Of a DNA stretch of 19,379 nucleotides, positions 6,624-14,197 are shown one piece after another (position 1 is the stretch's first letter; every line of letters starts with the position of its first letter). Below the pieces are notes generated by a model. It made no database searches. It was not told where the DNA came from and saw only the letters and a program-made list of their open reading frames with translations. Where the stretch lies: the NCBI GenBank assembly GCA_017861495.1, contig JAGFXW010000015.1:1-19379 (forward strand), given 5' to 3'. The stretch is from Bacillota bacterium (lineage in GTDB: Bacteria; Bacillota_C; Negativicutes; CTSoil-072). The translations under genes and the position numbers were made by a program.

Positions 6624-7422
6624 TGATGGATCCCTCCTGACGCTGACTGAGCGGACGCCCATTGCCGCCGCGAAAAGCCGCTACGATCTCCGCAGCAATA
6701 CTGACTGCGATTTCTGCCGGAGTCTGCGCCCCAATATTCAAGCCAATCGGCGCGTATACTTGTGATAATTCTTCTTCCTTTGCTCCTTCCGAGCGAAGCA
6801 GGTCGAGGATACCGATAATACGCCGCCGGCTTCCGATCATGCCTAAATACCCTGCTCCCTTGTCAATCAGGACCCGCAAACAATCAAGATCATGTTGATG
6901 CCCCCGCGTAATGACAATAACCGCCGTATGCCGGCCGATTTGGACCAAGCCTTCTTCTACTGCAGCGGTGAAATCCGTGCATAATACTTGCCGGGCCTTG
7001 GGAAACCGCTGGGTATTGGCAAATTGCGGCCGGTCGTCAACCACAGTAACTTGAAAATCCAACAAACCAAGGATTTCTACCAACGGTTGGCTAATATGTC
7101 CGCCGCCAAACACAACCGCTTCATAATTTTTCGTTAATCGATCGAAAAACAGCCGGTAGGTCCCTGTTTCTTCGCTGAAGATGTCCTGCAGAAACGGCTT
7201 CTTCCATTCATTTTTGGTTGCCGCTTCCACCGCTTGACGGGTAATTTCCCGGTTCACCAAACAACCACTGGCTGTTCCATCCGGATACACAATCAGCATT
7301 TGTCCAACCAAAGCCGCTTCCTCAACCGGAGCATCCACCAATGTTACGGTAACCACTGCCAACCCCCGCTTGGAGGCAGCCAATAACTGCTGAAACTGGT
7401 TCAAACCATCGCCCCCCGCCAC
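6616..7422 (-). CDS. XdhC family protein with Rossmann domain and degenerate N-terminal domain
   Basis: A 268-residue XdhC/CoxF-type molybdenum cofactor chaperone. The C-terminal Rossmann domain is well preserved: VVFGGGHIS (103-111), VTVVDDRP (125-132), TRGHQHDLDCL and YLGMIGSRRR, ending with GAQTPAEIAVSIAAEIV. The N-terminal CoxI-like domain (about 8-68) can still be followed through its QMLIVYPDGTASG strand. It has lost the GS-x-PR and GTIGGG-x-x-E signatures that the small neighbouring protein (6309-6623) retains. The two proteins thus look complementary. The start is uncertain: GTG at 7422 overlaps yqeB by 22 nt, and TTG at 7404 is an alternative. The role is inferred as insertion or sulfuration/selenation of the cofactor of nicotinate dehydrogenase. 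Confidence 0.85.
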   Translation of the reverse strand: MAGGDGLNQFQQLLAASKRGLAVVTVTLVDAPVEEAALVGQMLIVYPDGTASGCLVNREITRQAVEAATKNEWKKPFLQDIFSEETGTYRLFFDRLTKNYEAVVFGGGHISQPLVEILGLLDFQVTVVDDRPQFANTQRFPKARQVLCTDFTAAVEEGLVQIGRHTAVIVITRGHQHDLDCLRVLIDKGAGYLGMIGSRRRIIGILDLLRSEGAKEEELSQVYAPIGLNIGAQTPAEIAVSIAAEIVAAFRGGNGRPLSQRQEGSING

Positions 7423-8192
7423 AATAACGCTTCCAAAACACCGCCGCCGATTGCTCTGGCTTTATCCGAGATCGTCAGGCAATTTTCCGGCTGACAGCGG
7501 GGATCTACATCGCCGATCTTCATACCCTTCTCTACCGGCAATCCATCATGCAAGATTCCGCGCAAAATACCGTCGATCGCTGCATGCGCCGGTTCACGGT
7601 CTACCCAGCCAATCAGTTCGCCCGCCACTACCCGGGAGCCAATGGTCCTGGCCCCGGTAAAAATGCCGGCGGCAGGCGCCCGTAAAACCCGTTCTGTCGT
7701 ATAGCCGCCGATAGCGCCGGGGACTCCGGTATTCGGCCGGGCGGATCCTGCCAAAAGGACGCGGCCAAGATCATGCCCACGCATCGTTTCTATTACGGCA
7801 TGAACGTCCTTGCCGGCAACAAAACCGGGCCCGACACCAATCACCAGCGGAGCGTCCTGCAGCGAAGTCCCGGTATTTTTTTTCGCCAATATGGCATCGA
7901 TAACCGCGCAAGGCTTTAACGCAGTAGTACATATCGCCTGCGGATCCACCAGCACGGGAAGAATTCCTTGCTGCAGGCACTCTTGTGCTTCCGATAAAAT
8001 AACCCGTTTGGCAGTAATTCCTTCAACCGTAACCACACCGGAATACACCGCTTCGGCAAACGCTACCGTACGGCGGATCACAGTGGGCTGCGCGGCTTCC
8101 GTAATCACAACTGAAAACCCGCTGCGGAACAAACGGTGAGCAATGCCGGTAGCAATATCGCCGCCGCTTTTTACAACAACTAATTTTTTCAT
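7401..8192 (-). CDS. yqeB: YqeB-family selenium-dependent molybdenum hydroxylase accessory protein
   Basis: The 263-residue protein has the family opening KLVVVKSGGDIATGIAHRL (3-21), a nucleotide-binding-like glycine-rich turn, then VVITEAAQPTVIRR and, further on, IGVGPGFVAGKDVHAVIETMRGH. YqeB (the EF2570 group) is known from comparative genomics to occur only with selenium-dependent molybdenum hydroxylases, together with YqeC, and is thought to help place the labile selenium on molybdenum; the biochemical step is unproven. Its position between ndhF and the XdhC genes fits a role in maturing nicotinate dehydrogenase. Its ATG at 8192 lies 35 nt after the ndhF stop and behind a GGGGTGGG sequence. 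Confidence 0.9.
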   Translation of the reverse strand: MKKLVVVKSGGDIATGIAHRLFRSGFSVVITEAAQPTVIRRTVAFAEAVYSGVVTVEGITAKRVILSEAQECLQQGILPVLVDPQAICTTALKPCAVIDAILAKKNTGTSLQDAPLVIGVGPGFVAGKDVHAVIETMRGHDLGRVLLAGSARPNTGVPGAIGGYTTERVLRAPAAGIFTGARTIGSRVVAGELIGWVDREPAHAAIDGILRGILHDGLPVEKGMKIGDVDPRCQPENCLTISDKARAIGGGVLEALLWRGAMV

Positions 8193-8227
8193 CGCAAGCC
8201 CACCCCAAATCCTATCGTTCTCGACAA

Positions 8228-9115
8228 TTACATTACCGTTTCCCAGGAACCGCCCGCCATCCGAATCGCTTCGTCCAGAGCGCGCCGGACAATCTCAGGG
8301 CCGGCCTTGCGTTTATACACCGCTGAAGCCCGTTTGCCCAGTGTTGCGGCCATCTCTTCAAAAGCCGCCGACACACACTTATTACGGTTTTCGATATTTA
8401 ACGGACAGCTTAGCATCATCTGTTCCGCACTGCGGACCCGGAAGGGGTTTTGCGCAACCGATCCTACAGAGACCCGGCAGTCCGTCACCAGATTATTCGT
8501 TTTATCATACCCGATAATCGCCGCGGCGCTGACCCGTGAAATCGCCAACGCATTACGACGCCCTAATTTTACAAACGCACTGCCGCAGCCTTGGGGCAAA
8601 ACCGGAAAACAAATACTGGCTACCACTTCATCTTTTTCCAACTTATTTTTGCTGATGCCCAGATAAAAATCTTCCAACGCCATTTCCCGTTCGCCGCGCT
8701 TGCTGACAATTGTCAGCACTGCATCCAACGCCATCAATGCCGGCAAGCTGTCTCCCGCCGGCGACGCATTGGCGATATTGCCGCCAACGGTTCCCTGATT
8801 GCGGATTTGCGGCGATCCAACCGTAGAGGCCGCTTGAGCCAAAACCCACGCATTTTCGCGGATAATTGGCGACTGGGCCAATTCGGTAAACGTCGTCATC
8901 GGCCCAATCACTATTTTCTCGCCTTGCAAAGAGATCCCTTTAAGATCCGGCACTTTTTTTAACGCAATCATATGTTGCGGAGCAATCTTACCCTCCCGCA
9001 AATGAACCGTAACATCCGTGCCACCGGCTAAAATTTTGCAATTCTCCTGATTGGCGGATAGTATGTCCAACAATTCCGCCATACTTTCAGGCGCATAATA
9101 TTCAAACGAATTCAT
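8228..9115 (-). CDS. ndhF: Nicotinate dehydrogenase FAD subunit
   Basis: A 295-residue FAD-binding subunit of the xanthine dehydrogenase family, close in size to the E. barkeri NdhF. It passes electrons from the [2Fe-2S] clusters of NdhS to FAD and on to NADP+ or another acceptor. Motifs are ILAGGTDV (28-35), GTVGGNIANASPAGDS (108-123), which binds the FAD diphosphate, and KLGRRNALAISRVSAA (183-198). The C-terminal CO-dehydrogenase flavoprotein domain spans about 180-290. ATG at 9115 follows AAGGAGGAG; an in-frame extension to 9145 has no ribosome binding site. Unusually, four other genes (niaP-like, hnr, UPF0280, chemoreceptor-like) separate it from ndhSLM. It could be the FAD subunit of another hydroxylase, but no other molybdenum subunit is in the window. 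Confidence 0.9.
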   Translation of the reverse strand: MNSFEYYAPESMAELLDILSANQENCKILAGGTDVTVHLREGKIAPQHMIALKKVPDLKGISLQGEKIVIGPMTTFTELAQSPIIRENAWVLAQAASTVGSPQIRNQGTVGGNIANASPAGDSLPALMALDAVLTIVSKRGEREMALEDFYLGISKNKLEKDEVVASICFPVLPQGCGSAFVKLGRRNALAISRVSAAAIIGYDKTNNLVTDCRVSVGSVAQNPFRVRSAEQMMLSCPLNIENRNKCVSAAFEEMAATLGKRASAVYKRKAGPEIVRRALDEAIRMAGGSWETVM

Positions 9116-9177
9116 ACTGTTCTCCTCCTTACAATTGCGCCGCAAAAAACGGCGGTTTTTCCCTTTGCCATTTCCTT

Positions 9178-10011
9178 TTATTTCATGTCATCGTCGGAGC
9201 ACAACGTTTCTGCCAAGATATCCAGTTGTTGGGACATGCCACTTACTTGCTGAACAACGCCCGCCGCCTGGGAAGTGGCTTCGGCAACCTGGCCAATGAC
9301 CTGGTCAATATGGCTCAGCTGCAGATAGGTATTATCACTGTCTGTCCGCAAATCATGAAGGATTTCACCGATCTGCTTCGTGGAATCAGTACTGTCTACC
9401 GCAAGCTTGCGGATTTCACCGGCGACAACGCCAAATCCCCGTCCTTGATCGCCAACCCGGGCGGCCTCAATCGCCGCGTTCAATCCCAGCAAATTGGTCT
9501 GGTTGGCAATGTTTTTTATGAAATTTAAAATCTGATCCGTTTGCGCAACTCTTGCCTGTGACTCTTTAGCCAGCAACGCCAATTTCCGGCTTACCGCAGA
9601 AATTTCCTGAGTCTGTGCCGAAATTTCTTCCGTCGTCGCAGCCAGCGTCGCCAGGTTATCGTTCAACTCTCCCGCCATTTGCCGTAACGTTTCCTGTTTA
9701 TCCGTCGGTTGCGTTACAGCAATCGACCCTATAACGGTCCCCGCTTCATCCTGAATGGGGACAGCCATGGCAATGTAGGGAATACCATAGAACTTTTTAT
9801 CGACTCTGGCGGCAACCCGTTTCCCTTCATGAACAGCGCGATAAATCCCCGTCCCGGCAATCAGCGCTGACCCAGCCGGACATTGCAAATCCAGATTTTC
9901 AGCCGGCAGGTACAACAGGATTTTTTCCCGGTCTGTCAAAGTAACACCGACCTCTTTATTGAACAAAAAGTGGATCAAGGGTAAAACCTGGAGATAGTGT
10001 TCATATTGCAT
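9178..10011 (-). CDS. Soluble methyl-accepting chemotaxis-like protein
   Basis: This 277-residue protein has no membrane segment. Residues about 10-105 form a sensory domain ([15 protein letters not shown], then [21 protein letters not shown]). The remainder is a coiled-coil chemoreceptor signalling module carrying the conserved hairpin tip [18 protein letters not shown] (168-185) and [15 protein letters not shown] (190-204), which contacts CheA and CheW. It should act in the cytoplasm and sense an internal metabolite or redox state. Its place inside the nicotinate operon, between UPF0280 and ndhF, suggests metabolism-dependent taxis toward nicotinate. ATG at 10011 is chosen because AAGGG and GGAGG lie upstream; the longer frame to 10047 reads through that ribosome binding site. 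The coiled coil is short compared with classical receptors, and the methylation sites are not obvious. Confidence 0.88.
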   Translation of the reverse strand: MQYEHYLQVLPLIHFLFNKEVGVTLTDREKILLYLPAENLDLQCPAGSALIAGTGIYRAVHEGKRVAARVDKKFYGIPYIAMAVPIQDEAGTVIGSIAVTQPTDKQETLRQMAGELNDNLATLAATTEEISAQTQEISAVSRKLALLAKESQARVAQTDQILNFIKNIANQTNLLGLNAAIEAARVGDQGRGFGVVAGEIRKLAVDSTDSTKQIGEILHDLRTDSDNTYLQLSHIDQVIGQVAEATSQAAGVVQQVSGMSQQLDILAETLCSDDDMK

Positions 10012-10056
10012 TTGTTTTTTCCCTTCCTCCGTTATTTTTTCCAACATGAAGATGGT

Positions 10057-10935
10057 TCAATTGGCAAACTTCCAGCGAAAACCTTCTTCAATTTGGACAT
10101 ATTCCGTTGGAACGGCAAAATTTTCCGGCACTAACACTCCCAAGGTACCGACAAATAATGCTGCCCCGGTGATACGCTCGTTTTGATACCAAGCGTTTGC
10201 TTTTTCCCATCCGGCATACAATGCCTGCTGCAATATTTCCGGCGGCAAAGGCCCAACTTCCGTCACTATTTCGTGCCCGGCAATGTCAGTATCCGGATCC
10301 ACTTGTTCCGCAAGGGCCATCTTAATGTTCGGATGCGGAACATAGGTGGAGTTTGCCAAACTGGTGGCGCAAGCATCCGCCAAGCCTGATGTGGCAGCGG
10401 CAACCACAGCAGCCGATGCAATCCCTTTCGTAAAACTGCGCCCGCCAAGACCGCTGGTTGCGATCCCGCCAACCCCATCGCCCGCTTTCAGTTGAATGGT
10501 ATGCGTGTATGCGGCCCCGATCGCCGGCGCAATCCCGACCGAAGTCGTTTCATTATCTAAAAGACGAATGGCTAAATCGCCGCCATTATTGACAATCACT
10601 TTCGTTGCCCCGTTTTCAGCGATAAAATCGGCAACCAACCCGGCAATGGAGCCGGCAACGGCAGCCATCGGCGTCAAGGTAACATCCCCCGATTGCCGCA
10701 CAGCGGCGATCATTGTCTGCAGCACAAGCGGAAGAGAAGCAGTCTCTTCCAGCTTATCCTGCGGCAACGCTGCAATTTGCCTATAATCGGCCAGTTCCTG
10801 AAGTATTTCTATCGCCCGTTTCGCGCCGTTCTGAGCTATTTCAGTCAGGGGGGTGCCCTGACGTTCCGCCTGGATCGTCATTTGCATCGGGCCATAATCC
10901 AGTTTGATCAGCCCTGGGCGTAGTATCGTAATCAT
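10057..10935 (-). CDS. UPF0280 family protein (ApbE-like fold)
   Basis: The 292-residue protein belongs to the uncharacterised UPF0280 family, whose structures resemble the ApbE flavin transferase fold. Visible features are GDVTLTPMAAVAGSIAGL (83-100), KVIVNNGGDLAIRLL (about 111-125, compare NAGGD of ApbE) and GLADACATSLANS, similar to the ApbE D-A-x-A-T metal and flavin region. It lacks the lipoprotein signal and N-terminal helix of exported ApbE and is predicted cytosolic. Its ATG overlaps the hnr stop as ATGA, so synthesis is coupled to 6-hydroxynicotinate reductase. A role in preparing a flavin or other cofactor for Hnr is a reasonable inference but unproven; a catalytic role in ring reduction is the alternative. 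Confidence 0.8.
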   Translation of the reverse strand: MITILRPGLIKLDYGPMQMTIQAERQGTPLTEIAQNGAKRAIEILQELADYRQIAALPQDKLEETASLPLVLQTMIAAVRQSGDVTLTPMAAVAGSIAGLVADFIAENGATKVIVNNGGDLAIRLLDNETTSVGIAPAIGAAYTHTIQLKAGDGVGGIATSGLGGRSFTKGIASAAVVAAATSGLADACATSLANSTYVPHPNIKMALAEQVDPDTDIAGHEIVTEVGPLPPEILQQALYAGWEKANAWYQNERITGAALFVGTLGVLVPENFAVPTEYVQIEEGFRWKFAN

Positions 10936-12443
10936 TTTTTCAGCTCCGCAAGCAAATCCTTCAACGGACGAATGCTGTCGACATGGCCGCCGATTTCCTC
11001 ATAAGCCTTACGGGTAATTGTATATTCAACCGGCGCTACAGTAGCCGGCGTCGGAACCCAGGTAAAGGCCTTGGGAACTACTTTTTCCACATCGACCATA
11101 AAGTTGATGCCGCCGCCCGGTAAAATAAAGGTCGGAGCGCCGCCAATCGTCAGCTTTGCGTCGCCTTTATGAACAGCTTCGGATAATTTGCGCGGATACG
11201 TGGTAACTCCTGCCCGGGCGCTGCCGCCGGTACCGCCTACATAGATCGCCGAAACCCTGGAATTTTCGCAGTTATCGGCAATTAAATCGGCCAAGCCGCG
11301 GACTTCATCCGTCATAGCAATTTCTTTTACCGTACCGTCGCTTTGCACTTCCAGCAATCCGGCTTTTTGCCCGGTCGTCTCGGTAACCAGGATTTTCATG
11401 CCGGCTTTGGCAATGCTCATATCTACGCTTTTTACCGCATCGACAGCCGTCTCGACATGCGTTCCGCCCCAGCCTTTGCCGGATTCGCCAAAATACCGGC
11501 CGCGTGTGCTCTTACGCCCATTAACGATGACGCCGCTGAACATCATGCCGACTTCCTCACCGGCCCGATGTTCGGACAACAATCCGATCACGTGGTGATC
11601 CAAAACAATGGCCTCATCGACAATCGCGCTCATTTGCCGGGCAAACATTCCGACCGTTGCGCTGCCGCAGCCTACCCGCATTTTACTTTCTTCCACTCCG
11701 TCAATGATCGGCGGGTAACCGACCTGAAGCTCCAATTTGCTGCCTTTTTCAATTTGCAGGACAACCCTTTCTTCGTTGGCCAGGTCAACAATAGTGCGTG
11801 CGGCCATAAAACCTGCTTTGCCGCTGCTCAACGTATTGGCTCCGCCAATCGAAAGCATCTTGGAACCGTATTCCTCCGTATCCACCATCCCGACTGCCAG
11901 GCCATCACGAAATACTTTGGCCCCCTCGGCGCCGATATGATGGTTGCAGTCAATTTTCACTTTCACACCGCTATAACTTAACGGCGCTTCCGTAACGACC
12001 GTAACGACTTCCACGCCGTTCACCCGGTCAGCGACAATGTGCGGCGCCGGCTTGCAGCAAGGATATTGGGTTCCGGAACCAACCGCCGTGATCAACGGCT
12101 TATCCGGAAGTTGACGGTTCGCCTCGCCGGAGCGGCTGCTTTCTGTTTCCAAGGTCCGGCCCCTTACCAGCGTCCCGTCTACATTGATATAGCGGCGGCA
12201 AGCTCCGGAGAATCCCGGTTTAATGGAACACTGTACCGGACAGGAACGGCACTCGACCGCTCCGGCAGCGTTCTCTTCGTTGCGGAAAATAGCAGTAAAG
12301 GGGCAAACCCGCAGACACGCGCCACAGCTCACACAACCTTCGCCGAGATACGCCTTTTTGTCATTCATCGTAATCACGCTTAAGGGACATGTTTTGACGC
12401 AGAGACCGCACCCTTTACATAATTCCTGGCTAATGATAATCAT
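10932..12443 (-). CDS. hnr: 6-hydroxynicotinate reductase
   Basis: This cytosolic enzyme (EC 1.3.7.1) uses reduced ferredoxin to convert 6-hydroxynicotinate to 1,4,5,6-tetrahydro-6-oxonicotinate, the second step of anaerobic nicotinate breakdown. The 503-residue protein begins with a two-cluster ferredoxin domain: C9-x2-C12-x2-C15-x3-C19 and C37-x2-C40-x2-C43-x3-C47. A further Cys group follows (C65, C68, C72, C82). The large C-terminal region, with IVLDHHVIGLLSEHR and a glycine-rich GGAPTFILPGGGINFMVD, is characteristic of this enzyme and has no common domain name that I can assign. ATG at 12443 follows CTGGAGGAG; the upstream in-frame start at 12464 has no ribosome binding site. It overlaps the UPF0280 gene (ATGA) and follows the importer gene after a 268-bp gap. 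Confidence 0.92.
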   Translation of the reverse strand: MIIISQELCKGCGLCVKTCPLSVITMNDKKAYLGEGCVSCGACLRVCPFTAIFRNEENAAGAVECRSCPVQCSIKPGFSGACRRYINVDGTLVRGRTLETESSRSGEANRQLPDKPLITAVGSGTQYPCCKPAPHIVADRVNGVEVVTVVTEAPLSYSGVKVKIDCNHHIGAEGAKVFRDGLAVGMVDTEEYGSKMLSIGGANTLSSGKAGFMAARTIVDLANEERVVLQIEKGSKLELQVGYPPIIDGVEESKMRVGCGSATVGMFARQMSAIVDEAIVLDHHVIGLLSEHRAGEEVGMMFSGVIVNGRKSTRGRYFGESGKGWGGTHVETAVDAVKSVDMSIAKAGMKILVTETTGQKAGLLEVQSDGTVKEIAMTDEVRGLADLIADNCENSRVSAIYVGGTGGSARAGVTTYPRKLSEAVHKGDAKLTIGGAPTFILPGGGINFMVDVEKVVPKAFTWVPTPATVAPVEYTITRKAYEEIGGHVDSIRPLKDLLAELKK

Positions 12444-12500
12444 GTTTTCTCCTCCAGTTATCAATTAAATTTTCGTATTCCTATGTTATTGTTGCGAACG

Positions 12501-12531
12501 CTTCATGAAACATCCTGGCCGAGTCATGAAG
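12501..12531. promoter_or_regulatory. Paired TCATGA palindromes upstream of hnr
   Basis: CTTCATGA (12501-12508) and TCATGAAG (12524-12531) form an 8-bp inverted repeat. Each arm also contains the self-complementary TCATGA. The two centres are 21 bp apart, about two helical turns, so both face the same side of DNA. They lie 58-88 bp upstream of the hnr start codon. They could be an operator or a hairpin in the niaP-hnr transcript. Confidence 0.4.
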
Positions 12532-12663
12532 TTATTACCAATCCGTTATTCTATAACCATAAAGCTTTACGCCGCTTCCAATGTTGTCAGAATGCAGTCA
12601 AAGCGTTTTTTTCAATTCAATTGGAGTCTGTTTTCTTGTTTCCGGATAAGACGGGATACTATT

Positions 12664-12699
12664 GTTTTTGCAAAGGGGCTAATGCCCCTTTGCAAAAAC
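12664..12699 (-). terminator. Perfect 16-bp intercistronic hairpin between niaP-like gene and hnr
   Basis: GTTTTTGCAAAGGGGC pairs perfectly with GCCCCTTTGCAAAAAC around a 4-nt loop, 12 nt after the stop codon of the importer gene. There is no T-tract outside the stem on either strand, so it is not a classical intrinsic terminator. It may cause partial termination or protect the upstream mRNA end, allowing unequal importer and reductase levels. Confidence 0.55.
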
Positions 12700-12711
12700 A
12701 GTTCCATTTGT

Positions 12712-14061
12712 TTATTTCGCTGTAGAATTACTTGCAGCACTGTCGTCGAGCGACTTGTTCATTGTTTCTTCACCCAAGACCAGGACGTTCAAGGCGATAA
12801 CAACCAATACGCCTGTAAACAAACCAAAGATCAAAGTAAATGCATTGGGTCCGGTCAACAAGGCGCCAACCACCAGCGGCGCCAACATACCGCCTACACG
12901 GCCGCAGGCTCCCGCCCAGCCGGTACCGGTAGCCCGGGCGGCAGTCGGGTACATTTCCGGGGTGTAGGTATACATCAAGCCCCATGCGCCAAGATTGAAG
13001 AAGGACATCAAACAGCCCCACAGCAAGATTTCGTTGTATGACGATGAGTGCCCAAACATATAGGCACTGCCGGCACAAAGGATAAGAAAGGCAGCCAAGG
13101 TCGGCTTGCGGCCTACTTTATCAACCAGAGCAGCGGCCGTAAAGTAACCAGGTAATTGGGCCAATGTCATCCACAAAACAAAAGCGAAGGATTGAACCAT
13201 CGTATGTCCGGCTTTAACCAGCAACGACGGCAGCCACAGGAAAATGCCGTAGTACGAAAACATGACGCCGAACCAAAGGATCCACAAACAAACTGTCTTT
13301 TTCAGATAAGGTCCGGTAAACAGCATCCCCAAAGTGAAAGACGGTTTTGCCGCGCCGGAAACTTCGGCAGAGGTTGGCTTTTCGCCGCATGGCACGCCTA
13401 ACGCTCTTTCTACTTGACAAACTTGTTCATGCGCTTCGTCAATACGACCCTTTTTCATTAAATACAGCACAGATTCAGGAACTTTGCTATACACATATAA
13501 GGCCCAGATTGCAGGGAACGCGCCAATGTAGAAAGCAATTTCCCAGCCATGCGTCGGAATAACCAGCCAGGAAATACAGGCTGCAGCCAGCCAGCCGATA
13601 GCCCAAGTGCTTTCCAATAACACGATCATCCGGCCCCGGTATTTGGTCGGCGAATATTCACTCACCAACGTTACAGCAACCGGCATTTGCCCGCCCAGGC
13701 CAAAACCAACGATAAAGCGAAATACAAGCAGGGATTCATAATTCCAGGACAAACCGCAAGCGCCGGTAGCCACTCCATAGATCACCAACGTTGCCACTAA
13801 TACTTTCTTCCGGCCAATCGCATCGGCAACCATTCCTGAAAACACGGCTCCGACCGCCATGCCGATCAAGCCCATACTGCCGATCATTCCCATTTGGGCC
13901 GGAGTTAATTTCCAAATAGTCATTAATTTAGGAAGAACAAAGGAAACAATTCCCGTGTCCATCGCATCAAAAGCCCAGCCTACACCAATGAGAGCCAATA
14001 AACGCCAGTGCCAGCTTCCTATCGGCAAATTTCCTAATCGTTCCGCTATACTTACTTGCAT
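12712..14061 (-). CDS. niaP: NiaP-like MFS nicotinate importer
   Basis: The 449-residue membrane protein has about 12 predicted helices of the major facilitator superfamily. The N-terminal WHWRLLALIGVGWAFDAMD (18-36) and the following GIVSFVLP are close to NiaP (YceI-type) nicotinate transporters. Motif A copies are DAIGRKK (helix 2-3 loop) and DKVGRKP (helix 8-9 loop). The central loop carries PESVLYLMKKGR, typical of the metabolite/sugar-porter branch. Its place between the nicotinate dehydrogenase and hydroxynicotinate reductase genes strongly supports nicotinate uptake. ATG at 14061 follows TAGGAGGAGG. An inverted repeat (14088-14108) lies 27 bp upstream. Another aromatic or heterocyclic acid remains possible from sequence alone. 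Confidence 0.85.
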   Translation of the reverse strand: MQVSIAERLGNLPIGSWHWRLLALIGVGWAFDAMDTGIVSFVLPKLMTIWKLTPAQMGMIGSMGLIGMAVGAVFSGMVADAIGRKKVLVATLVIYGVATGACGLSWNYESLLVFRFIVGFGLGGQMPVAVTLVSEYSPTKYRGRMIVLLESTWAIGWLAAACISWLVIPTHGWEIAFYIGAFPAIWALYVYSKVPESVLYLMKKGRIDEAHEQVCQVERALGVPCGEKPTSAEVSGAAKPSFTLGMLFTGPYLKKTVCLWILWFGVMFSYYGIFLWLPSLLVKAGHTMVQSFAFVLWMTLAQLPGYFTAAALVDKVGRKPTLAAFLILCAGSAYMFGHSSSYNEILLWGCLMSFFNLGAWGLMYTYTPEMYPTAARATGTGWAGACGRVGGMLAPLVVGALLTGPNAFTLIFGLFTGVLVVIALNVLVLGEETMNKSLDDSAASNSTAK

Positions 14062-14087
14062 TTTTTATCCTCCTCCTATTTTATATA

Positions 14088-14108
14088 TCGAAGCAAACGT
14101 TGTTTCGA
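14088..14108. promoter_or_regulatory. 21-bp dyad upstream of the niaP-like gene
   Basis: Arms TCGAA-n-CAA and TTG-n-TTCGA are perfectly symmetrical around 3 central bases. The dyad lies within the 136-bp gap between ndhM and the importer gene and overlaps a TATAAAAT-like -10 region on the minus strand. It is a plausible operator for separate control of uptake. Confidence 0.45.
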
Positions 14109-14197
14109 ATCCCCCCTCTCCTTCCAGATAACCATACTATTTATAAATCCGGTCCTGGCCAAGACCCTTGAGGGCCGCCACAACAAGAAGTATAGTT

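Noticed and set aside
12505..13041. Long plus-strand frames opposite the importer (12505-13041) and hnr (11343-11981)
   Set aside because: They lie antisense to well-supported genes, lack ribosome binding sites and show no family motif; long antisense frames are expected in GC-rich coding DNA.
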